64,000 bases of DNA from Actinomucor elegans (Eukaryota > Mucoromycota > Mucoromycetes > Mucorales > Mucoraceae). Position 1 is the first letter of the stretch; the number at the start of each line of letters is the position of its first letter. The stretch is taken from the NCBI GenBank assembly GCA_026027325.1, contig JAMSLZ010000011.1, positions 124,001 through 188,000 on the forward strand, written 5' to 3'. The notes under the pieces were generated by a model that saw nothing but the letters and a program-made list of their open reading frames with translations, searched no databases and was not told the DNA's origin. The translations under genes and the position numbers were made by a program. This document shows positions 12,037-24,500 of the stretch, piece by piece.

Positions 12037-13143
12037 TACGCCCTATGGGCAGAACCAGATGACTTGGAAGGCTTGGGGGCCTTGATCGAAGAGCTACCAG
12101 AAGTCTTGGTTACGTTCGCAATGTTCTTTTTCAAAAAATCAATCTTGTTCTGAGTAGAAGAGTTGACCTTGGACAAATTCAACATCTCCTTAGGACTATC
12201 CACCTTCATTCCAACACCAGAAGCAAAAGGAGCATGCTTCGAAGCCAATGAACCGTATGGACTGTTGGGATTGTACTTTGAATTCACGCCGGAAGACAAA
12301 GGAGCACCCTCACCGTTTTCGGTCATCACCACATCTTGATCACCAGCACCAACACCAGCACCAACACCAGAGTCACCACCAGCACCAACAAAAGACACAC
12401 CAGAAGATTCCGGAACCTCGTCCTGATCAGCCAAATCAGTTGTAGCTTCCTCAACAACTACGTTATCTTCCATTGACTTGGAATCAGAACCAGTTCTCAT
12501 ACCATCAGACAAAGCAACATATTCATCAAGTTCGACCTCAAACGGCTTCACCTTGGACTTCTTAACTTTACAGAAACGCGCAGTATGACCATGCTCTTGG
12601 CAAGAGAAACACCTGCGCTTGGCCAATTCAGGACAGTCCTTGCGGACATGACCTGAACGGCGACAAAAGTGACACACAGGAGGAGCATTCTTGTACTGAG
12701 CGGGAGCAAAGTTGTCCCACGCACTCATGTAGAGCATTCTTGACAAAGGTTGAGGAGGAACCACCTCACCATCCTCATTCTTCATACCCACAGAAGTATC
12801 AAGCAACACCGACATCTTGCCCTCGAAATACCCTTTGCTGGTAAACTTTTTCAATTGGTACACCTTACCATAAAAAGCTAAAGAGTCAAGCAGGTCCACC
12901 AGGAAGGTATCCTCATTGGGAATAGCATTGAGCAGCGTAAACTGCACATGGGTCAAACTATTTCCCACGGAAGCACCAGAACCAGAAGAAGTTGAAACAG
13001 CCTTGTAGACAATACCATTCACCATAATACCAGAACCAACAGCCTTGAGAGCATCAGCCTTCAGCCTGAAAGTTGCTTCCACCAGAAGGTCACCACCGGC
13101 AGTTTTGCCCCAAGCACTAATAGGCCTAAACTGCACCTTACTA

Positions 13144-14760
13144 CAGTAGTTTTACTGGCCGGTGCACAAAACTTTTAATTGCTATTACTCCGTCAATTTT
13201 TAAATTTAACCAGATCAAGTAATATTGAGCTATAGCTCTAACATACTGCATGAAAATACTAAATGTTTAGGCTAGGGTTTATGTTACGTCATAGTGATAA
13301 AATGATGATAAACCGTTTTTTCAGCTTTTAAAATTTGAGGGCTTTTCCGTTTTATGACGTAAATAGACCATAATCACTAATAATAATTCCGTTTATCTAT
13401 TGATACTAATGAAACATTGCCTATGGCAACGGAAAATTATATAAAGAAGCCTATTCTGATTCATTTCAGCCATTCTCCTTTCTTCTTTCTTGACCATACT
13501 TCGTTCTATATAATGCCTTATAAAATCTCTCATAACAAGCGCGACAGCATCAAATCACTGGTACTAAAACAGGAGCCAACCAGTATTATTGCGCAACATG
13601 TAGGAGTTTCAAAATGGACAGTAAACCGAATGAAAAACGAAATAGACCCAGAATACGTTCGACCTACCGGTGGTGGCCGTAGAATAGTGCCTCAACGTAT
13701 TATGGTAACACTGAAATACAAACTTCGAAGCGGATACTTAAGGAATGGTCGAGATGCACACAAATATTTAAACTCCCTCGGCTATTCAATCAGCTATAAT
13801 GGGACTATAAAGTTGATCCATCAAACTGGACTTAAGGCTTATATTATGAAAAAGCGACCATATACCAAGGTTGATTATATGAAGGATAGACTCCAATACG
13901 CCAGAAAATACCATGGTTGGACTGTTGAGCAATGGAAGAAAGTTGTATTTTCGGATGAAACGAAAATAAACATGTGGCAGTCTGATGGAGCTATTTATAC
14001 ATGGAACAAGAGCCAGGCCAGAGAGATCTTCCTCATAATACTCGTATGACCAAAAAGTTTGGTGGCGGAAGCCTAATGATATGGAGCTGTATGACATCAC
14101 GGGGAGTAGGCTACGCTAGTCAAGTACTACAGAAAACTATGGATTCAGACTGTTATATTGAAATCTTGGGTACATCGTTTAAGGGTACTTTGGACTACTA
14201 CGGCTGCAATCCTGATGATGTGATTCTTCAGCAAGATGGCGACTCAAAACATACATCCAAAGTAACTAAAAAATGGCTTAAAGCAAACAACATACAGTAT
14301 ATGAACAAGTGGCCACCATATAGCCCAGACTTAAATCCGATAGAACATCTATGGCATCATGTTAAGTCAAAACTAGGCCAATATGACACCCCTCCAAAAA
14401 CAAAGCAAGAACTATTCAAACGATTTGAGACGGAGTGGTACAAATTTACCAAAGCAGACATGGAGCCGTACTATAACAGTTTACCTAAAAAAATAGAGCA
14501 AGTCCTTAGAGCTAAAGGTGGCTATACTCGATATTAAAAGACAGCACCTTTAATTCTCTCAGCCAAAAAATTCCAAAATATAATTTTAGTAAAGTTTCCA
14601 AATGTAGTTACTATACAGTTCATGTTTAAATTTGGCATATATCATTTAAATATACCAACAAACACACATTTAAAGTTTGGGCTTACTCGAGTGACTGTAC
14701 GTTAAGAAACATTAAAAAAAGCAAATTTATATTTTTGTGCACCGGCCAGTGTAACTACTG
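13144..14760 (+). mobile_element. Tc1/mariner DNA transposon in LINE 1a ORF1
   Basis: A 1617-bp element flanked by TA duplications (13142-13143 and 14761-14762). Its terminal inverted repeats are about 28 bp and begin CAGTAG; the two ends differ at two positions (TTT versus TAC, before TGGCCGGTGCAC). The uninterrupted target is present in LINE 1c. Confidence 0.95.
13513..14537 (+). pseudogene. Tc1-like transposase with a single frameshift
   Basis: The start is taken at MPYKISHNK (13513), where the helix-turn-helix begins; an in-frame ATG at 13417 would add a 32-aa extension without motifs. The N-terminal part has a homeodomain-like HTH and the first catalytic Asp (FSDETKI, about aa 148). Near 14004-14015 the frame shifts by a 1-nt loss, ending at 14049 after WNKSQAREIFL. 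The other frame continues with KKFGGGSLMIW, QQDGDSKH (second Asp) and PDLNPIEHLWHH (Glu, 35 residues later). It is non-functional as it stands. Confidence 0.9.
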
Positions 14761-15043
14761 TATCAATTTGGTCTTGAATCGCCTTGTAAGCAGCAAAACG
14801 ATCAGGAAACAACTTTCCAGGGAAAGAGAACAAAACAGAACCAGACGAGAGAGCTTGCTCCACCAAAGCAGCAGCCTTGCGAACCAAGATTTCAGATTTA
14901 AGGTCATCATCTTCGAAAATGACCTCACCAACAAGAGGAATTGCGGAATTGTCGACATTACGTCGACCAGGAGTAACAAGTACCTTCTTAGAGGCACCAC
15001 GAGCAACAATTGTTGTCCAGGACACGGCAGAATTTTCGGTCAT

Positions 15044-15405
15044 GTGCCAGATTTCTTGAAATTGGCGAGATTGAGAAAAAAGTTTTTGAAATGTCGAAAT
15101 TGGCGAATTGAGATGTCAAGATCGAGCGAAATGTAGAAGATGTTGGAGATTTGCAAAAATAATTATACCACCAGAAGCGCAGCGACGAGTAGAAGACGAA
15201 TACGAAACAAGCGGAGATGGATGGATTGAATTGAGCGAGATATTGACAAAAAACCAAACGGATGCAAAATTTTTGTAAAAAGTGATCTTTAAGCGAAAGA
15301 GCCCTTCCACCAGAAGCGCAGCGACGAGTAGAAGACGAATACGAAACAAGCGGAGATGGATGGATTGAATTGAGCGAGATATTGACAAAAAACCAGACAG
15401 ATTTC
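15044..15405 (-). promoter_or_regulatory. LINE 1a 5' UTR with duplicated segment
   Basis: Upstream of ORF1 this region carries the UTR common to both LINE families (about 265 bp, beginning GGCTCTTTCGCTTAAAGATC in sense). About 85 bp (CCAGAAGCGCAGCGACGAGT onward) is present twice, at about 15170-15255 and 15308-15395. Repeated 5' UTR units act as promoter monomers in some L1 elements; that role here is inference. Confidence 0.6.
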
Positions 15406-18400
15406 TTTTTTTTTTTTTTTTTTTTTTTGTATTAAATGTAATTTATTAATCTTAAAGTGGTTTTACAAAGCTAAATTACAATGGACTAATCTAATGTTGT
15501 GCTAGTAGACTCATCAGGAGTTCTACTATCTAAGAAAGTGGTGATAACAAGGCTGTTATCTGTCTTGAAGGAATTGAGGACCCAAGCTGAGGACCAAGTA
15601 TCGTCATGAATAACACATCGCCAATGTGCAGCCCATAGGGTATAGAAGATCGAACCCAAAATGGAAAGCACATCCACATCAAGCGGTTTACAATCGAGGC
15701 CACTTAGTGAGACAAGAGCAGCCCAGATGTTCGCATCAGACGGAAAGTCTTCACCCAAAGAGAGAAAGGCAAGAGCTTGACGCCAGTAGTCGGACTTTTG
15801 CGGGCAACCGACAGCAAAATGGTACAAGTCTTCATTAGCACCGCAAAGAACACAGAAAGGAGAAGGAAACTGCTGAGGAGACCAGCGATTCACCCGAGAG
15901 CGATAGCCAATCTTGTCGTGAAGCAGGCGCCACCAGGGAGTGAAAGCCTTGGCCACCATGGGGAGGGACCAAAACAAACGCCAAAAGAAAGGACGCAAAA
16001 GCAAGTGAGAAGCCACAGCCAAAGGAGGACCAGGACGAGCAGAAACAACAGAGTGATCAGCGTGCCAGAAGCGACGCAAGACACCAAGGGGGAGTTTGGC
16101 AACAGATACCACCGAAGAGGGACCAGAAGGAACAGTCCAATGGCGGGTCGATGGCATCCAGGAAGAAGCACCAGAACGAGAAACAGGAAGAGCACGCTGT
16201 TCATCGTAAGTGAAAGCCACTTTTGACCTGATCACCGGAGGGAGAGCCAGAGAAACAGGACCAAAAGGAGGACTTAAACCATAATAGACCGACTTGACAT
16301 GGCTGGAACTTGGCAGAGCCTTATTGGAGAACAGGGTACCAGAGTGAATATTCCAGTGGAATATGTCAGACATGAGATACTTGGGAGCAACAGACGAAGG
16401 AACAAAACCAGGAGACAGATCATGATCAACACCAGGAACAGAAGACACCACACAGCACAAAGGAAGATCCAGGAACCACCGAGAAGACCAAGAAGAATGC
16501 ACCACCAGAGGAGGCAGCCGAACCAGAAGCTTGGTTAGATGATCCAGGGTTGGAATGCTATTCAACCGAGGCTTGAATCGTGATGGATACATCAACCAAG
16601 GGAGAACCGAAGAATGACCAGAATAGGCTTGAAAGCAGAACACCAACCAGGGAGACACAAAATCCGAAGACACCAGAGGACGAAGCAGACGTTGAACATA
16701 CACAAGATGCAAAGCAAAGCTCTGATCTTGGATGTCCACCAGACCAACACCACCATACTTGCGAGGAAGACACAAAGAAGACCAAGACGGCGCGGGCCAA
16801 AACGATGCCACATACTTGCGCACTACTGCCTTGATATCCAGAAGCCACTTGCCAGGCACAGGAACCACACGAAGAAGATGATACACCTTGGAGAGCAACA
16901 GAGAATTCGCCACCAGACCAGTACCACGAATAGACAGGTGTCGTTCACGAAGCATGTTTGCATGCCTCTCCAACTTGACTTTGACACCATCCAGGAAATG
17001 CAGCAACTGAGCATCGGTATGATACAGCGGATAACCAAGGTAACGCACCGAGCCAACAGACGACGAATCATGCCACTCTACACCAGCAGCAGAAGCTATA
17101 TCAACCCAAGGCTGATGAGCCACACCAGAAAGAGACACCAGAACAGTCTTGCTGAGATTCACCTTGGCGTTGGAGGCACGACCATAGACCTCAAGAAGAG
17201 ACAGAAGCACCAACCATTCACCAGGCGAAGACAAGAACACCTCAAGATCATCGGCATAACTGAGAAGCTTGATAGGAGCCGGAGGAGAAGAACCACTGAC
17301 AAAATCAAGCGGGTAGTTACCCGTATCATCACCCAAATCAAGATGGACCTTTTGAGGGTTAGGGAGCCAAGTCCGAGGAACCACCACAGGAGCCAGAGAA
17401 ACACCAGACAGAGAAGAACAAGCCAAGACAGACCGCAACAGGGGTTCAAAAGCCAAGTTGAACAACAGAGGTGACAGTGGATCACCCTGCCTAAGGCCAC
17501 GCAACTGAGGAACAGCTGCTCCTAACCACCCGTTAATGGACACGGAGATCTTGGTACCAAAGAACAAAGAAGAGAGACAACCAACCAGACCAGAAGGAAA
17601 ACCAAAACGAAGCAACACACGGCGAAGATACTCAGGGTGGACCCGATCATAAGCCTTCTCTTGATCAAGTAACACCGCAACTTGAGGAAGGTTTGGAGCC
17701 ACCGACCGAAGATTAGCCATCAACGTTTGATTCAACCACCCATTATCCGAGATCAATCGATGAGGAAGGAACCCAGTTTGATAGGGATTGATCAGCTTGG
17801 GAAGAACACGGTTGAACCTATTGGCCAACAACTTGGTAAACAACTTGGCATCAGAGTTGATCAGAGACAGAGGACGCCAGTTAGCCAAGAGCAGAGGATC
17901 ACCTTTCTTGAACAAAAGCACCATTCGAGTTTGTTGCCACGAAGGAGGAAACACACCAGAGAAAGCACCACCAAGGACTGCCACCAGCAAGTCCAGAAAA
18001 GGTCGCGAACGACCAGCCAAGTAATGATATACCTCGAAAGGAATACCATCTATGCCAGGGGACCGAGACCTAGGGGCGTGAGCCAGTAGATCCAGCACCG
18101 TAACGGCATTAGGCAGAGCCATCAGATACTTGGCATCATCCGAAGACAACACCACTTCTTCAGGAATACCATTCAAAAGAGAATCCACGGCTTCGGCATC
18201 GATGTCGTCCGGGGTGTATAGCTTTTGGTAAAAACCGCGAGCCTCCCGAAGTATATCAGCCCCTTCCACCAAGACCTCACCAGTAGTAGAGCACTTCAAG
18301 GACTGGATTGTCTGTTGAGACTGGCGATCCTTGATGACACGATAGAAATACTTGTTGTTACGTTCACCCAGTTCATGCCAACGAGTGGCAGAGCGAAGCA

Positions 18401-19383
18401 TATTCTGGCGTGTTTCTTTCTGAATCTGACCATCAATCAATTTCTCTAGCTCATGCACCACCTGAAGAGGAAGTGAATCATCACTAGGTTGAATTGACGG
18501 TGTAGCATCACTAGCCATAATACCTGAGACAGAAGAGGAAGCAGCCTTCATACGTTCCTGTTGTAAAGCAGCAACCTTGTTCTTGAATCGAGCCTTAGCA
18601 CCCCAAGCGTACTTTTGCGCACAGCACTTGAGCAACAACTTGAAAGATTCCCATTGAGATTGGACCCTCAAAGGTTCACCCTTACCACCAGAGCTAGCAT
18701 TGTCACCATCACCACCAGAAGATTCGAAAAAGAGAGACACCGTCTTGTCCAGCAATAGGAGAAACTCTGAATCCTCCAGCAGAGTGGGATTAAAGCGCCA
18801 ACAGCCAGGACCAATACGAGCACAAGCAGGCTGCAGATCGATTGTCAAAAGACAGTGATCGGTCCACACACCAGGAACATAATGGACTTGACCATTCACC
18901 AACCGAGTCACCAGCGAAGTATGACCAAAGATATAATCAATAGTAGTACCAGCCCTAGGAAAAGTAATAGGACCGTCCGGGAAACAGTTGTTAAAGTGGA
19001 GACGAAGCCAATCATACAGCGGAGCCACAGAGGAAAGACTTGTCTCGGCAGAAGAGTGCAGATGAATGTTGAAGTCACCTACCAACATCCAAGGCGTGTT
19101 GGACACCTCAGACCACAAAGCAAGAGAGAGAAAAGATTGTATAAACAGTGGACGGTCCGAAGACTGTGCCGGTGCATAGATATTGGCAACACGACACAAG
19201 ACATTATGCTGGGCATCCTTGACAGTAGCCACAACACAACGCTCATCCAGGAGAACTTGTGTAGCATCCAAAGAAAGACCAGGCTTGAGGCAGACAATGG
19301 CACAATGTTTGGACACCACAAAGGGACAGCGAGGAAAGAAGAAAGAGAAAGAGCGGATTTGATGATCAGTGAGAGAAGATTGA

Positions 19384-19615
19384 GACGGATATCTACAATT
19401 AATATATCTTTTAAATCTATTGTATATGTCCTATTTTTTTTTAATATATCCATATATTTTATAATTTATAACTTTTTTTCATGAATTAAAATTATTATTA
19501 AGTATAATAAACATTATCAAGAAGGCAACTGTTCCATTTTGCATGAAAAAGCAATATTATATTTATGCTTTCTCCTAATATACGTACCAAATTTATATGA
19601 AACAAGATGTCCGTC
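19384..19615 (-). repeat. Long direct repeat of element B, 3' side of the gene
   Basis: 232 bp, apparently identical to 27661-27892 and to the solo copy at 61104-61335 (opposite strand). It starts 21 bp beyond the transposase stop codon. Confidence 0.92.
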
Positions 19616-20899
19616 TTCTATAACATTTTAAATTAGTTACTTACTATTCCAATATATATTAATACAATCAAAACTATTAAATTTACTGTAATGTATCCAT
19701 GAATTATCCTCATCACTGTAGTTTTGCCATTTCACAAGGTAATAACTATCTTCGACTATTAACCCTTTATGATCCAAAATAGTTTCAATTTCATAACTTT
19801 CATTATTATCTATATCTATTTCCAAGTCCATTTTCTCATTATTATAAATATTATTATTTTTAAAATGAGCAATATTTGATAATTCTAATCCTAAAAATTG
19901 TTGCTGTAATAATTTCATTTTATCTAAATTGTTTATTCTTTCATTTAACTTTGGAAGTGATTTATAATTTTCATTATTATTCAAAATATCATTTTTGTAT
20001 TTAAAATCAAAGCTATCATTAATCCAATATGAATGAAAATCACTATGTTCTATATTGTTTAGTTTAATATATTTTTTTAAATTAAAAAGGACACATGCAA
20101 TTTTTAGTTGAATATTATATATATTTATATTAGTAGTTAAAAAAGGTTTTTTGTTATTTAATCTTTTAAAGATACATCCCAAATCTGAGAAAGTTTTTTC
20201 CATTTTAGACCGAAAACTTCCAAATTGATCGTTATAATTTATTTCAATTTCATTTAAGTTTATATTTTTATCTTTTCTGATAGGATATACGAAGTTATAG
20301 TCATTTAGATCAGAACTATTTATTATATTATCTACGTATAGGCTATATCCTCCATCTAATGCAATACAATCCATCAAATTTAGTTTATTTTCAATATTCA
20401 TATTTATAAGCATAGATCCATCATTATTAGTACTACATGGTTGACTGTCTGATACAAATAATACCATACCATTTGTATCTATTGCAACTTGTGTTCTAAA
20501 CCCATTTTTTTTAAGTTTGTAACTATAATATATGGATTTATCTTCTGCACCATATACCATACCTCTTTTATCATGGCCGTCTAAATGTATTGTTACTTGA
20601 TTAAACAAATCTGGATTCTCTATCATTCCATTTAAAAGTCTAATTTTTATATTTGAAAACATGTTTTGTAAAGAAAAACTTAAAATCTTATTTAATTTTA
20701 ACATTCTATCTGATGAATAAAATTGTCTGTATATTTGATGAAAAGTACTTTTTGATATATAATCATCCATATCTTCAATTGATATATTCTCTACTATAAA
20801 ATATAATATCAATAAGCCTTTTTCTATATTATTATATGGTCCTCTATAATCTCTATCTCCAAATAATATAACTAGGAAGAAATAAACAGGTATTATTCC

Positions 20900-21405
20900 T
20901 GTTGTAAAGGTGGTAGATAAAGATTTTGGAAGATAGAAATACTTTTAAAACTGTGGATAGTTTTTTATTAGAGATCAAGAATTGATTAACTGGTCAAAAG
21001 GTGATAAAACGCATCTCTTATATACTTTTTCTCGGTCGGTACTTGATTCTAAATTCATATTACGATTTGCCAGGAACAAGGTTGGACTGCGTATAAAGAA
21101 GACCAGGGATAATAACCAAATGAGCGGACCAAGATTAGCGGCGAGGAGTGTCGGGATCAATATATCCAAAGGTAATAGTATTGAATGTAATATTTGGTGT
21201 GAGAGATAGTATTTATCAATTAGCGTCTACTTGCTCAGAGTGATATATAAATAAAGATATTTTAACATAATCAAATACAGTCATTTACATTCTGGTTCTT
21301 GGTAATAATGCTTTATACACTTCTGCAGCTATATATAAGGATATCTATACGATTTTCTATCTGTACAGTATTCTCTTATTAATATAATTATGAGCGTTTA
21401 CAACA
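20900..21405 (-). repeat. 3' LTR of the chromovirus
   Basis: 506 bp; the same as the 5' LTR apart from one extra TA (CTATATATAAGG versus CTATATAAGG). A short inverted repeat of 9-10 bp closes both ends. Confidence 0.95.
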
Positions 21406-21588
21406 TTATCCTCCACCAGAATCAAACAAACTTGTATTGATTCGGCAAGTGCGTCAGTTCCACCAAATAGTACATTCATGCGGCTGAGTTTTGATTAACA
21501 CGCTCAGGTATACCTCCTTTTACGCACCAATTCAGGGTCTTTTCTTGCATCGTGGCTTTTCTTGGTTCTTGTTTCATAACTTGCCTAC

Positions 21589-24500
21589 TTATTCTATCTT
21601 TCTTTTCTTGTTTGAACGTCTATTCAGTATTCTCTCTTCTCTACTCGTAGTGGCTGCAATATTTGCTCTTTTGTTTTTCGACATCTCGATCGCTACATTT
21701 GACATCTCATTCCCATTGCATTTAGGAATCTTGGAAGTTCCAACTTTTTTGCGTCTGTTAGGTTCAGAGTTTTGAATTGACTGTTCGACTCTAGTTTGCT
21801 CTAAACGTCGTAATTCTCTTTGCTTATTCCAGTACCGTTGAATGATAGTTGGATCGGTGAAATCACTTGCTTTTTGCCAAGTATTTTCTTTCTCAGAATA
21901 ACCTTTCCACTTAATCAAGTATTCTCGATGACCTTCTTCACCTCGATGATCACGGATACCTTCGACTTCGTAGTATTCTTCTTCGATACTAGACTCATCC
22001 AGGGTAACTACTTTCAATTCCGACGGTACATAGTTTCGGGATAATAATTCATTCTGTTCATCCTTTAGTTCATACGATCCACCAGTATTTCTTCGAACAA
22101 CAGTGTAAGGTCCCTCATAAATCGGAGCTAACTTACTAGATCGATTCTGTAATCTGATCATGACATGCGTTCCAACTGGAATGTCGACAAGAACACTCTT
22201 TTGATTGAACTTTTTGTTATATTCCTCATTTATCTTCTGAGTTCTTTCGAGGATGGCTGGGAATACGATCTTATCCATGTAATCTACGCGTTCTTCCAAC
22301 TCTCGCATGGTCATAGACTCAATGGGTAGTTTGAACTTCTTCTCGTTCCCGTAGTCATCAGGTAAGTTGACTCTACGTGCAAACATCAAGGAGAAGGGAG
22401 AACTCATAGTTTTTGCTTTAATGTGTCGGTTCATGCAGAGCTGTATGATAGGAAGATAATACGCCCAACTATGACTGTCTGACTTCATCATTTTTCTTAA
22501 CGTGTTAGTTGCGGTACGAACTGCATTTTCCGCTGCTCCATTTGCTCGAGGATGATATGGCGTAGTGTATCTTCTATCAATTCCTAGGTTCTTCGAAATA
22601 CTGTTCATCACAGCATTCTTGAACTCTAGACCATTATCAGACTGGCAAATACGTGGAACACCAAAATCACCATAGACTTTGACCAACTCTTTTGCAACAG
22701 TATCGGATTGTTTGTTCTTCAGAGGTCTGAGAATAACGAATTTCGAACAAATATCTGTTATAACCAACATGTAAACATATCCTTCTTCAGTTACGTCAAA
22801 AGGTCCAGCCAAGTCGATAGCAATATGATCAAATGGTCGGTTGGCTACAACATTAGATAATGGGTGATAACCTCTCTTACTGATGTTGTGCTTTTGACAT
22901 TCAACACACGAACTAACAATGTCTTTTGCTTCTGCGTAGATATTCGCCCAATGGAGACCTTGTGAATGTAAATCTCGCACAATTGCTTGCGATCCAAAGT
23001 GTCCAAATGCATGCGCTTCTTTCAACAGAGCATCTCTCTCTTCTTCAGGAGGAGTCATATAGTCAGTCAGCTCATCTTTTCTTTCAACTAGTTTAGTCGC
23101 GAGTACGTTAATCGTTTTATCTCGGCTAAATCGCTTTTTTCTAATGATGGCTTTCTTTTTAGGGCTTCGTCTGATGATTTTGCTCGTAACACTATCCTCC
23201 ACCAGTTTGTTTTCATCTTCTAAAGGTGAATACAAACGGCTCAGAATATCAGGCAATTTGTTCAATATACCGGGGATGTGCACTACATCAAAATCAAAAT
23301 CCAGAAGAGTCTCGATCCATCCAATTAACATGGGATTTGCGATCTTTTGCGTATGTAAGTATACTAGTGCCTTGTGATCTGTAAATACAGTGAACTTTTT
23401 GCCCCATATATACTTGCGAAACTTCAGTAATGCTAACACGACTGCATACAATTCTCTTTTAGTAGTGCTCCAACGGCGTTGTGAAGGTGACAAGGAGCTC
23501 GATACAAATCCTATGTAAAGATCTTGGCCGGCCTCATTCTTTTGAAACAACACTGCCGCGACACCATAAAGTGATGCGTCTGTAGCTACGTAAAACTGTT
23601 TTGACAAATCCGGATAATGCAGCATCATCTTCGACTGCAAAATCTCTTTGATAGTTTCAAAGCTCTTAGTGTGACGATCGGTCCACAGCTCTTCCACATT
23701 CTCTGCATTCACTAAACTGGTGAGTGGTTCTGCTACTCTGGAAATCATCGGAACGAATTCTCTCAGGTAATTGACCAAACCCATAAATTGCTGGATGTGT
23801 TTCTTATTTTTATTTGGAAGTGGCCACTTTGAAACATTGGTAAGTTTTGATTGATCCACACGAACTCCTGAAGCGTCCACTACAAATCCCAACATACGAA
23901 CTGAATGTTGAAACCATGAACACTTGGATTCTTTCAGGATTAAATTTGCGGAATTTAATCTGTCAATCACAAACTTTACATCTTTTGCATGCTGTTCGAT
24001 ACTTTCACTGGCAACAATACAGTCATCCACGAAGTTCTGAACGCAATCAATACCTTCAAACAAGGTTGCCATGACCTTTTGAAATTGCGAGGTTAGCATT
24101 TTCACTCCAAAGCACGCTTTTTGAAAGGAAAAGCCATTGCCATTATAAGTAAACGATAACTTGTGTACATCCTCGGGTGCCACTTTGAATCGATGATATG
24201 CATTCGACAAATCCAAAGTTGTAAACACTTTTTTACCGGCCAAGTTATCAAAGATATCCTTAACCAAAGGTACGGGAAAATTGAATGTTGGAGGTAGAAT
24301 TTGATTCAACGATCTCACATCTAAACACGCTCTATGGCTCACAATCTCACCATCTTTGTTACGTTTAGGAACAAGCAGTAATGGACTGTTGAATGACGTG
24401 TTTACTCGGGATCGAATGATTGTACCTGTTTCCAACCATTCTTTTATTTGCTTATCGAGAACTGGTCTTAATGCATAAGGGATGGGGTATTGACGTCTAT

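Larger units (their letters stand above)
12036..15043 (-). pseudogene. LINE 1a ORF1 (CCHC nucleic-acid-binding protein), split by a mariner element
   Basis: Coding parts are 12036-13143 and 14763-15043. Removing the mariner and one TA restores the frame seen in copy 1c (QDQIDSKVQFRP across the joint). The protein starts MTENSAVSWTT, has two CX2CX4HX4C knuckles (CHFCRRSGHVRKDC and CFSCQEHGHTARFC) and a Gly/Val/Ala-rich linker shorter than in 1c. In L1-type elements such proteins bind the element RNA. The stop overlaps the ORF2 start by one base. Confidence 0.85.
7926..15405 (-). mobile_element. Family 1 LINE copy 1a (L1-like non-LTR retrotransposon)
   Basis: The minus-strand element ends in a 20-nt poly(A) (T run at 7926-7945), preceded by an AATAAA signal. 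ORF1 is followed by ORF2 with a TAATG overlap at 12034-12038. It is full length except for a Tc1/mariner insertion in ORF1 and a 1-nt deletion in ORF2. Its tail lies in the 5' UTR of fragment 1b and its own 5' UTR is hit by LINE 2a. The exact 5' end is uncertain because the UTR contains duplicated segments. Confidence 0.85.

Noticed and set aside
15300..15405. A 16-17 bp target duplication of LINE 1a (around CAAGCGGAGATGGA at 7910-7925 and about 15345)
   Set aside because: The sequence belongs to the shared 5' UTR that is duplicated in this region, so the match does not prove a target duplication.
16614..17474. Long Arg-rich frames opposite LINE ORF2 (also 11188, 18855, 31693, 39623, 41540)
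   Set aside because: Shadow frames of conserved ORF2; they recur wherever ORF2 occurs and have no independent features.
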